From contig JAJJLU010004556.1 of the NCBI GenBank assembly GCA_023807065.1, positions 1 through 11,678 of the forward strand: a stretch of 11,678 nt of DNA. Reading direction: 5' to 3'. The DNA is from Isotricha intestinalis. Its lineage: Eukaryota; Ciliophora; Litostomatea; Vestibuliferida; Isotrichidae. The notes below the pieces were generated by a model. That model did no database searches and was not told the origin of the DNA. It worked only from the letters and a program-made list of their open reading frames with translations. Numbering within the stretch: the first letter of the stretch is position 1; each line of letters opens with the position of its first letter. The position numbers and the translations under genes were made by a program. Below are positions 1-7,209 of the stretch, piece after piece.

Positions 1-381
1 TGCATATGGACAATGTTCTAAAACAGAGGCAACTGCATATAAAGTACTAGGACTAATTTCTTTTTCTCCTTTTTTAATGGCTTCTAATAAAGCATCTGCA
101 GTTTTATGATATTCAGCTACTTCACAATATCTTTCAGCATTTGCTGTCCAGAAAACAACAACTTTTTCTAATCCATTTTTTTCTTTGAATTCTCTAATGT
201 TAGCACTAAATTTTTTATTTAAAAATTTATAGGCAAAAAAACCTCTAATACCAATACCTATAATTCCAAAAACAATTAAAATAACAATTAAATTTTTGAA
301 ATTTGATAAAGTTTCTTTTTCAATATTATAGAAATATTTGGGAGTTTTCGTAATATTAACTTTTCCAGATTTTAGAAAAGT
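1..381 (-). pseudogene. Partial myo-inositol-1-phosphate synthase-like fragment joined to a membrane segment
   Basis: An open reading frame runs off the left edge and is bounded upstream by a TAA at 382-384. It contains no Met codon. Its last ~65 residues (about 1-201) match eukaryotic inositol-3-phosphate synthase, the enzyme converting glucose-6-phosphate to inositol-3-phosphate: visible motifs are REFKEKNGLEKVVVFWTANA, ERYCEV and ISPSTLYAVASVLEHC, equivalent to the family's VIVLWTANTERFCEV and VSPSTLFAVASILEGC. The upstream ~55 residues (about 205-381) are not from that enzyme: they hold a hydrophobic stretch NLIVILIVFGIIGIGIRGFF followed by basic residues, like a single membrane helix. 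The NAD-binding N-terminal half of the enzyme is absent. Either this is a truncated, fused gene remnant, or 1-~195 is an exon preceded by an intron; TGCTAAC-ATTAG just before the homology looks like a branch point and 3' splice site. The enzyme identity is strong; the status is uncertain. Confidence 0.72.
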
Positions 382-411
382 TTAATTATTTATAAAACAG
401 TCCGTTTTATT

Positions 412-600
412 TTATTTTACATTAAAATTTAATTCAACTTCAATAGTATCATTTCTTTCATTTTCTAAACATTCAACCCAAATAGCATATAAATAATCAC
501 ACATATATTCACCTTCATCTGGTTCAAATTTTTTTTTTAAATTATTCCAATAACATTAGTAGGTAAATCTTTTCTTAATTTTTGAGTTCTTTCATTATCA
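412..600 (-). pseudogene. Decayed fragment of an unidentified protein
   Basis: Two overlapping frames read like one protein interrupted near 540-558. The upstream part includes ERTQKLRKDLPTNV. The downstream part (open 412-555, ending at TAA 412-414) includes EPDEGEYMCDYLYAIWVECL and ends ELNFNVK. The composition (Cys, Trp, Asp, Glu, Pro among the residues) is that of real protein rather than AT-rich noise. I do not recognise the family. A frameshift or an intron between the parts would explain the break. It lies between an INO1-like and an RPS11-like fragment on the same strand, with only tens of bases of AT-rich spacer on either side. Confidence 0.5.
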
Positions 601-646
601 AATTCCTATTATTTATTTTTTACTAAACAATTTTAAATATATTTAT

Positions 647-808
647 TTAAAATAACATAAATTGTTTTTTAACACTACCAAAAATAATATTAGGTTGAAC
701 ATGAAAAACATTAAATCTAACAGTTTTGCTAAGAGGTTTGCATTGTCCTATAGTAACAATATCTCCTTCTTTAATTCTTTTGAAAGCAGATTGTGGTTTA
801 ATTGATAT
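647..808 (-). pseudogene. C-terminal fragment of cytosolic ribosomal protein S11 (uS17 family)
   Basis: About 54 codons end at TAA 647-649. They carry the signature [20 protein letters not shown] followed by NVFHV and a KKQF near the end, matching the eukaryotic RPS11 C-terminus ([20 protein letters not shown] ... KKQFQKF). This protein belongs to the small ribosomal subunit and binds 18S rRNA. An in-frame TGA at 809-811 and then an ATT microsatellite replace the expected upstream two-thirds of the protein, so as a continuous gene it is 5'-truncated. It could instead be a terminal exon after a repeat-filled intron; I see no convincing splice acceptor. The tail just before the stop ([10 protein letters not shown]) has diverged from the usual sequence, which favours a pseudogene. 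The identification is strong, the functional status is not. Confidence 0.75.
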
Positions 809-815
809 TCATTTA

Positions 816-1000
816 TATTGTTATAATAATTATTATATTATTATATTATTATTATATTATTATTATTATTATATTATATTATTATTATATTATTATTATT
901 ATCACATTACTTTTATTATTACATTATTATTATTATCACCATTATTATTATTACCATCACTATATTATTAATATCACATATTATTATTATATCATCATTA
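816..1000. repeat. ATT/TTA trinucleotide microsatellite
   Basis: An almost uninterrupted run of ATT/TTA units, with scattered ATC and ACC variants in its second half (for example ATTATTATCACC around 930-960). In translation it gives meaningless Ile/Leu/Tyr runs on the plus strand, which should not be annotated as proteins. It directly abuts the RPS11 fragment and merges into the T-rich tract that encodes a Lys/Glu-rich stretch on the other strand. Confidence 0.9.
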
Positions 1001-1473
1001 TCTTTTTCTTTGTTTTCTTTTTCTTTATTTATCGATTTCTTCATTTTATTCTTTTTCTTTATTTTTTCTTTTTCATTTTTTTCTTTGTTTTCATCTTTTC
1101 CATTTTCTTCTTTCTTCTTCTTCACTATCTTTTTTTTTTTACTATCATAAATTTTGTTTGCTTCTTGATACAAAGAATCAATATTATTTATGAAAATTAT
1201 ATATAAAGATTCTAAAGTATCAATATTTAATTTTCCTTCTTCTCAACATTGTTGAATTTTATTCCTTTAAACAGAAAAATTTACTGCTTCATCTACTTAT
1301 TGTTTTACATTTATGTAATCTTGCTCTATTTCTTCACTAGCTTTTTTCCATATTATAGTTTTTATTTTTTGATATGTGTTTTGAACATAATAAATTATTG
1401 ATGAATTTACTATTTCTTCATCAAAATCATTCATTGCGCCATCGTATTTTATTTCATAATTTTCTGTTGAAAT
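1001..1473 (-). pseudogene. Decayed Lys/Glu-rich protein fragment with three in-frame stops
   Basis: One minus-strand frame stays readable from 1473 down to about 1000 and on into the microsatellite, broken only by TAA at 1297-1299, TAA at 1267-1269 and TGA at 1243-1245. The first ~60 residues have a mixed composition (YDGAMNDFDEE, NTYQKIKTIIWKKASEEIEQ). They are followed by NIDTLESLYIIFINNIDSLY and then a long charged Lys/Glu/Asn tail, which may be low-complexity slippage sequence. I recognise no domain. Because the same frame continues cleanly past each stop, point mutations rather than indels probably broke it. It may be the 3' part of the pseudogene at 1621-2680, since strand and charge are alike, but the ~150 bp between them is poly-T rich and not clearly coding. 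Confidence 0.5.
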
Positions 1474-1620
1474 TTTTTTTTTTTTATTTTTTTTTTATTT
1501 TTGATTATTTTTCAAAATATTTATAATTTTTATTCTTTTTTTTATTCAAATATTTTTTGACAAATTTCTTCACTTTAAAAAAACAAAAATATTTTTATTT
1601 CATTAATAATATTAAACTAT
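1473..1620. other. AT-rich spacer with long T homopolymers
   Basis: It contains T runs at 1473-1485 and 1487-1496 and otherwise AT-rich sequence. On the minus strand part of it reads as a short Lys-rich stretch. No feature can be supported. Confidence 0.6.
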
Positions 1621-2680
1621 TTAATTTTCTCTTCTCCTAAATATTTAATGTATATTTCTCTTTTCTTCATTATTTTCTTCTTTATTCTCTTCTGCTTCTT
1701 TTTTATTATAAATTCTAATTCTTCTTCCAGAATCATGAATTTCTTCTTTTTTTTTCTTAATATCCTCTTTTGTAATTATATCTTTGATTTCTCTTTTTCT
1801 TCTTATTGAATTTTCACTTCCAGTTTCTTCTAATTTTATATCTCCTTTACCAAATTTACTTTCTCCTTAAACAACTTCACCTACTAAAAATTTTTTTTCA
1901 GTTCTATTTCATCAAATAATTTACTTTCATTTTCTAAAGTTTCAAAAATATATTTTTTATTAACTATTTTAACATAACCACTTTCAGTTAGTATATCAGT
2001 CCCTTATCTTTCAAATTCTTTTATAACAGAAACATTTCTTGATTCTTCATCTCCAAAATCTTCATTTTCCATTTGAAGATATGAAACATGCAAATTTTTA
2101 ATAATAATTCTAATTTTCTTTTTGCATCAATTTTATAAAATATACTAAATCTCCATTTTCTTATTGTATCTCTAATGAATCTTCTTTCTGCAATTCCTTT
2201 ATGCATTAAAGTCATTTTGACTAAATAGAATATTCTATATAACTTCGAAGGAAAGCTTTTCATCCATTCATGAATTATATATAATCTTAACATTTTAATT
2301 TATTTAACGGAGCTCCTCTTAATTATAGATAAAAAAATGTTGCTATAAATGCTAAAAGCATTCCTGTTTTTTCTCTTGATACCCTTATTGTTGATTCATT
2401 GAAGTTACACTCACAATTTCTTCTCTTGTGTTTTCTAATTTTTCTATAAATTATCTAAATTTCTATCAAGAGCTTGAAATAATTTTTCACCTATGAAAAT
2501 TGGTTATTTTATATAATCATAAAATGTTATTTTATTTATTCCTTTTTTTTCCATTTCTCTTCTTTCTGCTAAATCTTTATATTTTTCCTTTAAATAACCT
2601 ACAAAAATTGTCATGTCATTTAAATCTAAAATTTTTTGAAGTGATTCAAAATCAATGTATGTATTTGATTAGTGATCCAT
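1621..2680 (-). pseudogene. Broken gene: EF-hand-like N-terminus followed by basic helical region (multi-frame pseudogene)
   Basis: Protein-like sequence runs for about 1 kb across all three minus frames. It begins at an ATG (2678-2680) whose fourth codon is TAA (2669-2671). It continues with SLQKILDLNDMTIFVGYL and KKGINKITFYDYIK, then EKLFQALDRNLDN. One missing base near 2450 separates DRNLDN from FIEKLE; together they would form a 12-position EF-hand calcium loop (D, N, D, I, E in the expected places). Next come REKTGMLLAFIATFFYL, a TAA at 2323-2325, LRGAPLNKLK, and an open 90-codon frame (2021-2293) with IIHEWMKSFPSKLYRIF and KGIAERRFIRDTIRKWRF. A frameshift leads to NLHVSYLQMENEDFGDEE, then SVIKEF, then a charged region with another TAA at 1867-1869, ending at 1621-1623. 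The remnant is real but I cannot name the family. The EF-hand is an inference from one loop plus its preceding helix. Confidence 0.6.
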
Positions 2681-3130
2681 TTTGATTTTATTTATTATTT
2701 TAATTGATGTTTTTATTTCATAAAAATTGTATTTTTATGTAATTTAAATTAACTAAGTAAAGAAAATTATTTTTTATATAATTAAATGGTTATATTAGAT
2801 TTTAAATAATATTTTATTATCTTAAATATTTTTATGAATAAATTTAAAAAATGAATTAATTATCCACAATCCTGAAATCTTTATTAATAGCTTTATTTAT
2901 ATATATAATATATATAAACTTAAAAGCATTAAATTATAATTATTTGTTTAAATAAATAAGCAATTCACTTTAATGAGGATTTGGCCCTATCCAGAATTAA
3001 AAAATAAATTACTAATATAAAATCACATCATTCATCAATAATTCATTAATTATTTTAGTTTATAAGTTTTATAAACAGGAGTGATTTATTAATTATGGTA
3101 AAAAGAAATAAAATGGAAAATTCATTAATT
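2681..3130. other. AT-rich intergenic spacer
   Basis: Almost pure A/T with TA-dinucleotide tracts (about 2897-2917, alternating AT). Apart from one GC-rich palindromic element at 2977-2992, listed separately, I see no coding sequence, RNA gene or recognisable regulatory site. Confidence 0.6.
2977..2992. repeat. Intergenic palindromic element, copy 1 (degenerate)
   Basis: GGATTTGGCCCTATCC: 12 of 16 positions pair as an inverted repeat around a GGCC-like centre. It shares GATTnGGCCCnATCC with copies at 5305, 7094 and 8329. It lies about 170 bp beyond the stop of the minus-strand GTPase gene, in otherwise AT-only sequence. Confidence 0.7.
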
Positions 3131-3140
3131 TTTATTTATT
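3131..3140 (-). promoter_or_regulatory. Candidate polyadenylation signals of the GTPase gene
   Basis: Two overlapping AATAAA hexamers on the minus strand (3131-3136 and 3135-3140) lie about 20-30 bases past the TAA stop. The placement fits a eukaryotic 3' end, but AATAAA is frequent by chance at this base composition. Confidence 0.4.
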
Positions 3141-3161
3141 TTATATTATCTATTTCTATAT

Positions 3162-5117
3162 TTATTCAATAATTTGGATTTTTCTTGTATAATCATTTCT
3201 ATTTCTTAAATCTTCCAAAATTGAAAAACTATCTCTATACCCTTCTATAATATTCATAATATTTTCTCTTCCACCCGAATCTCTGATTTTTCTTGCCAAA
3301 AATTCTTTTGCTTTATTTCCCATACTTTTAATCATTGGAGCATTTATAATTGAATTTATAATTCCACCAATTATAAATCCACCCGGTATAAAATCAAAAA
3401 CTCCTATTGCTGTTTCAATTCCTAATCTAATTGAAAGTGCATGACTTAATTCTCTTATTATATATCCAATATTTTCGTCAACAACATTTCCAAATATTTG
3501 ATTTATCCTTCCAAATATATTTTGTGGATTTACATTATTTAAATTTCTGACTGCATTATCTCCGGAATAATAATCAAAAAAATTCCTAAAAGTTTCTTGG
3601 TTTATGTAAAAACCATAATCATTAAAAATGCCAATTAACATTAATGCAATTAATAATAAATAAATTGGAATATCTATAAATGGAATAGGACTAAATCCTA
3701 CAGCTATAATTGAAGGAATAGTTGCAGCAATTTTTAAATTAGCTCTTCTGTTTCCTCTTTCAATTAAATCTTCCATTGAAGAAATTTTAGAAAACAAATC
3801 AAAATGATTATGCAAATACGGAAATAATTGTTGATTTTGAAGGTTATTAATTTGATTTATCACATTATTATCAATCCTATTATTTTGTGTTAAATCATTG
3901 TGAATATATCTAAATATTTCATTTGTTCTCCCTTCAACTCCTTGAATTAAATCTACTTCTAAAATATTATTTCCATTATTTCTTATTAAATCATTAAATC
4001 CATTACTCCTCAAATGATCAATTAAAGTTAATTTTGTTGTATTTGGCATTCCATTATCTCTATCTCTAGGTCTATCTCTGTTGATAATGAATATAACTTT
4101 GATTCCAGATTCATTCAATAACTTCAAGAAATTGAAAGTATTATCAAAGTTAGGAGCAGGACATAAAAAGAATAGAATATAATTAATTACATCATGATTA
4201 TATTCCTGATTTTTGATTGATATTTTTATCAAATCTATTATATTACTCATATTTTTATTTGTACCTTCAATTATGCCAGGAACATCAAATATTTGTACTC
4301 CTCCTTTAACAATATTATTTTGATTAGGTTGGCCAGGAAGTATAAATTCTATTATTTCTGATGTAATTGGTAATACAGAAGGACTTTCCAGTGTCACCAT
4401 TTTGTCAAATATCATATTAATAAATGTACTTTTTCCTTTTCTTGTAAAACCAGTTAGTAAAAGTTTTATTGTAACTGTTGGTTCATACCTTTGAATCCTG
4501 TATAAATTTGCTTCTGGATTTTTTGATGGTTTATAAGGTTTTTGATTATATATCAGAGTCAATTCCCACAAATAGCTTAATATTTTTCTGTAATTTATTT
4601 CTCTATTTTCTTCATTTTCATTTCCGAAAAGCCTTAAAAATTTTATTTTTCTTTTATCTTGAAAATCTCCAAAAATAGCTCCATTTTCTCGGAGAATTTG
4701 CCTTATTTGATCAATTTCTCCATAACTTAAAAAAATAATAAATGGTATTTTGAGTTCTGCAAAAAGGTTTAAATGATCGGCAAATCTTACCCATGAATTT
4801 GAATTTTGTTGTGGTGTTTGATTTTCATCTGAAAAATAAAGAACTACATTTTTTGCAATCACTTTTTTTTGCTCATTTTGAAAATGATTAAAATTTTGGT
4901 TTAAGTAATCTTTAATTCCATTTAAATTACCTTGAGAAGTTGCAGCTCCTCTGAAAATTCTTGCTGTGTATAATATATTATCATCTTTTTCTTCTCTTTT
5001 TCTTTTATTTTCATTTATTTGCACAGGAAATAGTCTGTTTATTATGTCTTCATTTCTTTGATTCACTCCACATATAACAACGTTTAATCTTAAATAAGAT
5101 GTCTCCGATGTGCCCAT
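3162..5117 (-). CDS. Large two-domain P-loop GTPase with hydrophobic C-terminal region
   Basis: This is an intact 651-residue frame from an ATG in AAAATG context to TAA. The GTP-binding domain spans about 215-410: G1 is GFTRKGKST (223-231), G3 is DVPG (278-281) after a beta-strand VQIF, and a strand FIINRD (343-348) stands where NKxD is expected, so G4 is atypical. Residues ~10-190 look like a second, degenerate G-like domain: hydrophobic strands LNVVICGV, VVLYF, PFIIFLS and IKFLRLFG occur in order but there is no P-loop. The C-terminal part has hydrophobic helices at about 461-500, including GFSPIPFIDIP, and at 565-600, including FIPGGFIIGGIINSI. These resemble the Gly/Pro-rich hairpins of DUF697-type and IRG-like GTPases and suggest membrane association. 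Gln is always CAA/CAG. The gene stands alone between palindromic elements at 2977 and 5305. GTPase identity is strong; the cellular role is unknown, with membrane remodelling or immunity-like roles only an analogy. Confidence 0.9.
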   Translation of the reverse strand: MGTSETSYLRLNVVICGVNQRNEDIINRLFPVQINENKRKREEKDDNILYTARIFRGAATSQGNLNGIKDYLNQNFNHFQNEQKKVIAKNVVLYFSDENQTPQQNSNSWVRFADHLNLFAELKIPFIIFLSYGEIDQIRQILRENGAIFGDFQDKRKIKFLRLFGNENEENREINYRKILSYLWELTLIYNQKPYKPSKNPEANLYRIQRYEPTVTIKLLLTGFTRKGKSTFINMIFDKMVTLESPSVLPITSEIIEFILPGQPNQNNIVKGGVQIFDVPGIIEGTNKNMSNIIDLIKISIKNQEYNHDVINYILFFLCPAPNFDNTFNFLKLLNESGIKVIFIINRDRPRDRDNGMPNTTKLTLIDHLRSNGFNDLIRNNGNNILEVDLIQGVEGRTNEIFRYIHNDLTQNNRIDNNVINQINNLQNQQLFPYLHNHFDLFSKISSMEDLIERGNRRANLKIAATIPSIIAVGFSPIPFIDIPIYLLLIALMLIGIFNDYGFYINQETFRNFFDYYSGDNAVRNLNNVNPQNIFGRINQIFGNVVDENIGYIIRELSHALSIRLGIETAIGVFDFIPGGFIIGGIINSIINAPMIKSMGNKAKEFLARKIRDSGGRENIMNIIEGYRDSFSILEDLRNRNDYTRKIQIIE

Positions 5118-5649
5118 TTTACTTTAAAATAAACAGAAATCAAATGAAATATAGTAAATAAAAAATAGTTAAAATTTATTTCAGTTATTTCTAAATAATT
5201 AATTTTTCAATATTAATTAAAAATTTATTTTTAAGATTAAAAATTATAATATATATATTAAATATTATTGTTTAAATATGTAAAAATTGGTGATTGGTGA
5301 TTGTGATTAGGCTCAATCCCTAATTCCCCTAAATTTTTTGTCATTTAATAAAATTTTTTTTTAAATTTTTCAAAAATAATTATTTTAATAAACCGTATAT
5401 ATAACTTCATGAAACTTTTTATTTTTTTTATTCTTTATTTACTAGTTTTTTATTTATTGTAAGTCATAATATTAATATAACTTAAATATTTACTTAAATG
5501 TTACAAATGAATAAAAATTTAAATCAATCTAATAAAACAAAAAAAGAGAATTAATAGTAAAAATAATTCAACTATAATTGAAAGATTCTTTATTCAAAAA
5601 GATAAACAGCAAGCAATAATAACTTTATTTTCACATTATATTTGAAAAA
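5118..5649. other. AT-rich spacer upstream of the GTPase gene
   Basis: It presumably contains the GTPase promoter, but no defined motif stands out. The sequence is nearly pure A/T apart from the palindromic element and short tandem repeat at 5286-5336. Weak minus-strand reading frames between 5440 and 5640 may be remnants of the membrane-protein pseudogene that ends at 5650, but they are too broken to annotate. Confidence 0.55.
5286..5336. repeat. Intergenic palindromic element, copy 2, with flanking tandem 7-mers
   Basis: The core GATTAGGCTCAATC (5305-5318) is an imperfect inverted repeat matching the other copies. On its left are ATTGGTG, ATTGGTG and ATTGTG in tandem (5286-5304), and on its right CCTAATTCCCC, a degraded arm. 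It lies 188 bp upstream of the GTPase start codon, mirroring the copy beyond that gene's stop. Confidence 0.75.
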
Positions 5650-6290
5650 CTAATTGTAATAGTTATAAAAAATATTTAAAATTTTACCAATTATCATAAT
5701 AATAATTGAAGAATAAATAACTTTTGTAATTTCATTTTTTAAAATATATACAAAATTAAGTTTATTAGATTCACATCTTTTGTTTAAATATCTTCAGTAA
5801 AAAATAAACTATTTAAAAAAAGAAAACAAATAATATTACTAATCCAAATGATAATGGATAAAATAATGAATTATTAAAAATTATAGATAGGAAAATTTGT
5901 TTTTCTACGAAAATATTGTCAAAATAAGTTCTAAAAGTTCTTTTATCTAAATCTAAAATATCATCAAAATTTGCTAATTCATTTAACTCATAACTCAAAA
6001 AATCATTTTCTTTTTTATTATCTTTTATTTTTTTTTTTAATTATCATCATTTTTTTTAATAACAGAACAAATACATTCAATTTCATGATTATAAGATATA
6101 AATGATGATTTTCTTATATATTGTCAAATTCCAGAATTATTTGAATTTTCTTCTAATTTTTATATATTCTCTGGAAATTTTTAGGAATTTCTTCTAATGG
6201 AATTTATTTTTCTTCTCTTAAATAAATTAGTTTTTATATTAATCCTGTTCTTAATAATGTGAATAAAGTGAAGGTTCTTATTAATCATAA
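5650..6290 (-). pseudogene. Decayed polytopic membrane protein (DKR...NSLFFTED family)
   Basis: Pieces in successive minus frames form the C-terminal part of a multi-pass membrane protein. In order they are: IRTFTLFTLLRTGLI near 6290; EEIPKNFQRIYKN; KSSFISYNHEIECICSV; an open 70-codon piece (5813-6022) with LDLDKRTFRTYFDNIFVEKQ followed by hydrophobic SLFYPLSFGLVILFVFFF; a frameshift in the T-run; LNSLFFTEDI (to about 5785); another shift; and LNFVYILKNEITKVIYSSII ending IIMIIGKIL before a TAG at 5650-5652. The pattern YDKR...YY...EKQI followed by a helix, N[AS]LFFT[ED] and KS[IV]YSS is, from memory, a large family in ciliates and other protists, often C-terminal in cysteine-rich receptor-like proteins. 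At least three frameshifts and several stops make it non-functional. No name or function is assigned in the family that I know of. Confidence 0.7.
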
Positions 6291-6322
6291 TTTTAATGTA
6301 TTAATATATCGTAAAAATTTTT

Positions 6323-7013
6323 AATGCTGATAGCTATATCTTTTTTCTTTGTTTAAATGATATAAGTTATTATTATCCTTTAATTTACAATTCTGAAAAT
6401 TCGATTTCTATTAATGATCTCTCTTTAAATAATTGTCCGCCTTTACAAATAGTTAAATTTAACATATAATAAAATTTATTTTTTTAATTCATCAATAAAT
6501 TGTTTTACCTATGAAGATGTAGAAATTGAAAACTATTTTCCTACAGTAATACATAATTTAAAGACTCAATATATTTATTACTTTTTAAAAGATGTTATTT
6601 TACTTTTAATTAGATTCTTTTTGTCGAATTTCTGATTTAAATGATAATATTATATATTCTAAACAAATTATTTTTAATGGAGAAAATTTTTAGATGTGGA
6701 AATAAGTTCAAATGATTATCTTAAATTAAGTTTATTAGGGAATTATTAATATAAACTTACAAAAACTGATGTTAATATTTATGTTTTATTGCAATTTACA
6801 ATAGATATTAATTTATAAGATAATACTATTAAATTATATAGTAAACATTCTTATGATATTACTAAAAGTGAACCACAATTATTGAGAGATGTTTTTGTTT
6901 ATATGATCATTTTTTGTGTTATGTTAGGCTTTAGATTTTTAATTTTTTGTCAAAAGAAAAAAGTCAGTGAAATTAAGCCTTGAGAAAAATTGACTGAATT
7001 GGTTTTAAAAAAT
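6323..7013 (+). pseudogene. Decayed membrane-anchored protein fragment
   Basis: Coding-like sequence on the plus strand crosses all three frames. Pieces are 6323-6469 (ADSYIFFLCLNDISYYYPLI, SLNNCPPLQIVKF; stop TAA 6467-6469), 6471-6635 (SSINCFTYEDVEIENYFPTV; stop TGA 6633-6635), 6628-6690 (SDLNDNIIYSKQIIFNGEN) and 6690-7013 with stops at 6747-6749, 6816-6818 and 6981-6983. The last piece has KTDVNIYVLLQFTIDINL, then SYDITKSEPQLLRDVF followed by a hydrophobic helix VYMIIFCVMLGFRFLIFC and a basic QKKK, like a single membrane pass. I do not recognise the family. It runs divergently from the minus-strand membrane-protein pseudogene, with only ~30 bp between them, so the two may be halves of a rearranged locus. 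Confidence 0.55.
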
Positions 7014-7093
7014 AAAAAAATTAATTTATATTATTTATATTATTTTATTTAATTATTTTTGCATTTGAAGTAAATCTTAAAAATTAATTTAAA

Positions 7094-7113
7094 TGGGATT
7101 GGGCCCAATCCCA
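7094..7113. repeat. Intergenic palindromic element, copy 3 (perfect 20-bp palindrome)
   Basis: TGGGATTGGGCCCAATCCCA is its own reverse complement over all 20 bases, centred on GGGCCC. It is the best preserved copy of the element and is followed by AATTTT, as the copy at 2977 is followed by AGAATT. It stands 96 bp upstream of the TLDc start codon. Confidence 0.9.
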
Positions 7114-7209
7114 ATTTTAATAAGATATTTATAATTATATATATCTATATTATATTTTTAACTATATAATATTTAAGGATAAATTATATTTATTTATATT
7201 TATTCGAAA

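Noticed and set aside
726..1206. Two plus-strand open frames of 81 and 134 codons
   Set aside because: They are made of Ile/Leu/Tyr/Phe runs translated from the microsatellite and T-rich tract; the real homology here is on the minus strand.
2309..2316. GGAGCTCC palindrome
   Set aside because: It does not match the core of the intergenic palindrome family and lies inside decayed coding sequence (the GAP of LRGAPLNKLK).
2500..2685. Plus-strand 61-codon frame
   Set aside because: It is the antisense of the EF-hand-like pseudogene and has a low-complexity Phe/Leu composition.
4478..4678. Plus-strand 66-codon frame
   Set aside because: It lies entirely opposite the intact GTPase gene; a chance shadow.
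5286..5336. CRISPR-like or satellite array
   Set aside because: There are only two and a half short 7-bp units, with no spacers of uniform length; the context is eukaryotic.
6323..7013. Polycystin-like channel assignment for the plus-strand remnant
   Set aside because: Only a vague resemblance around one hydrophobic helix; no diagnostic motif.
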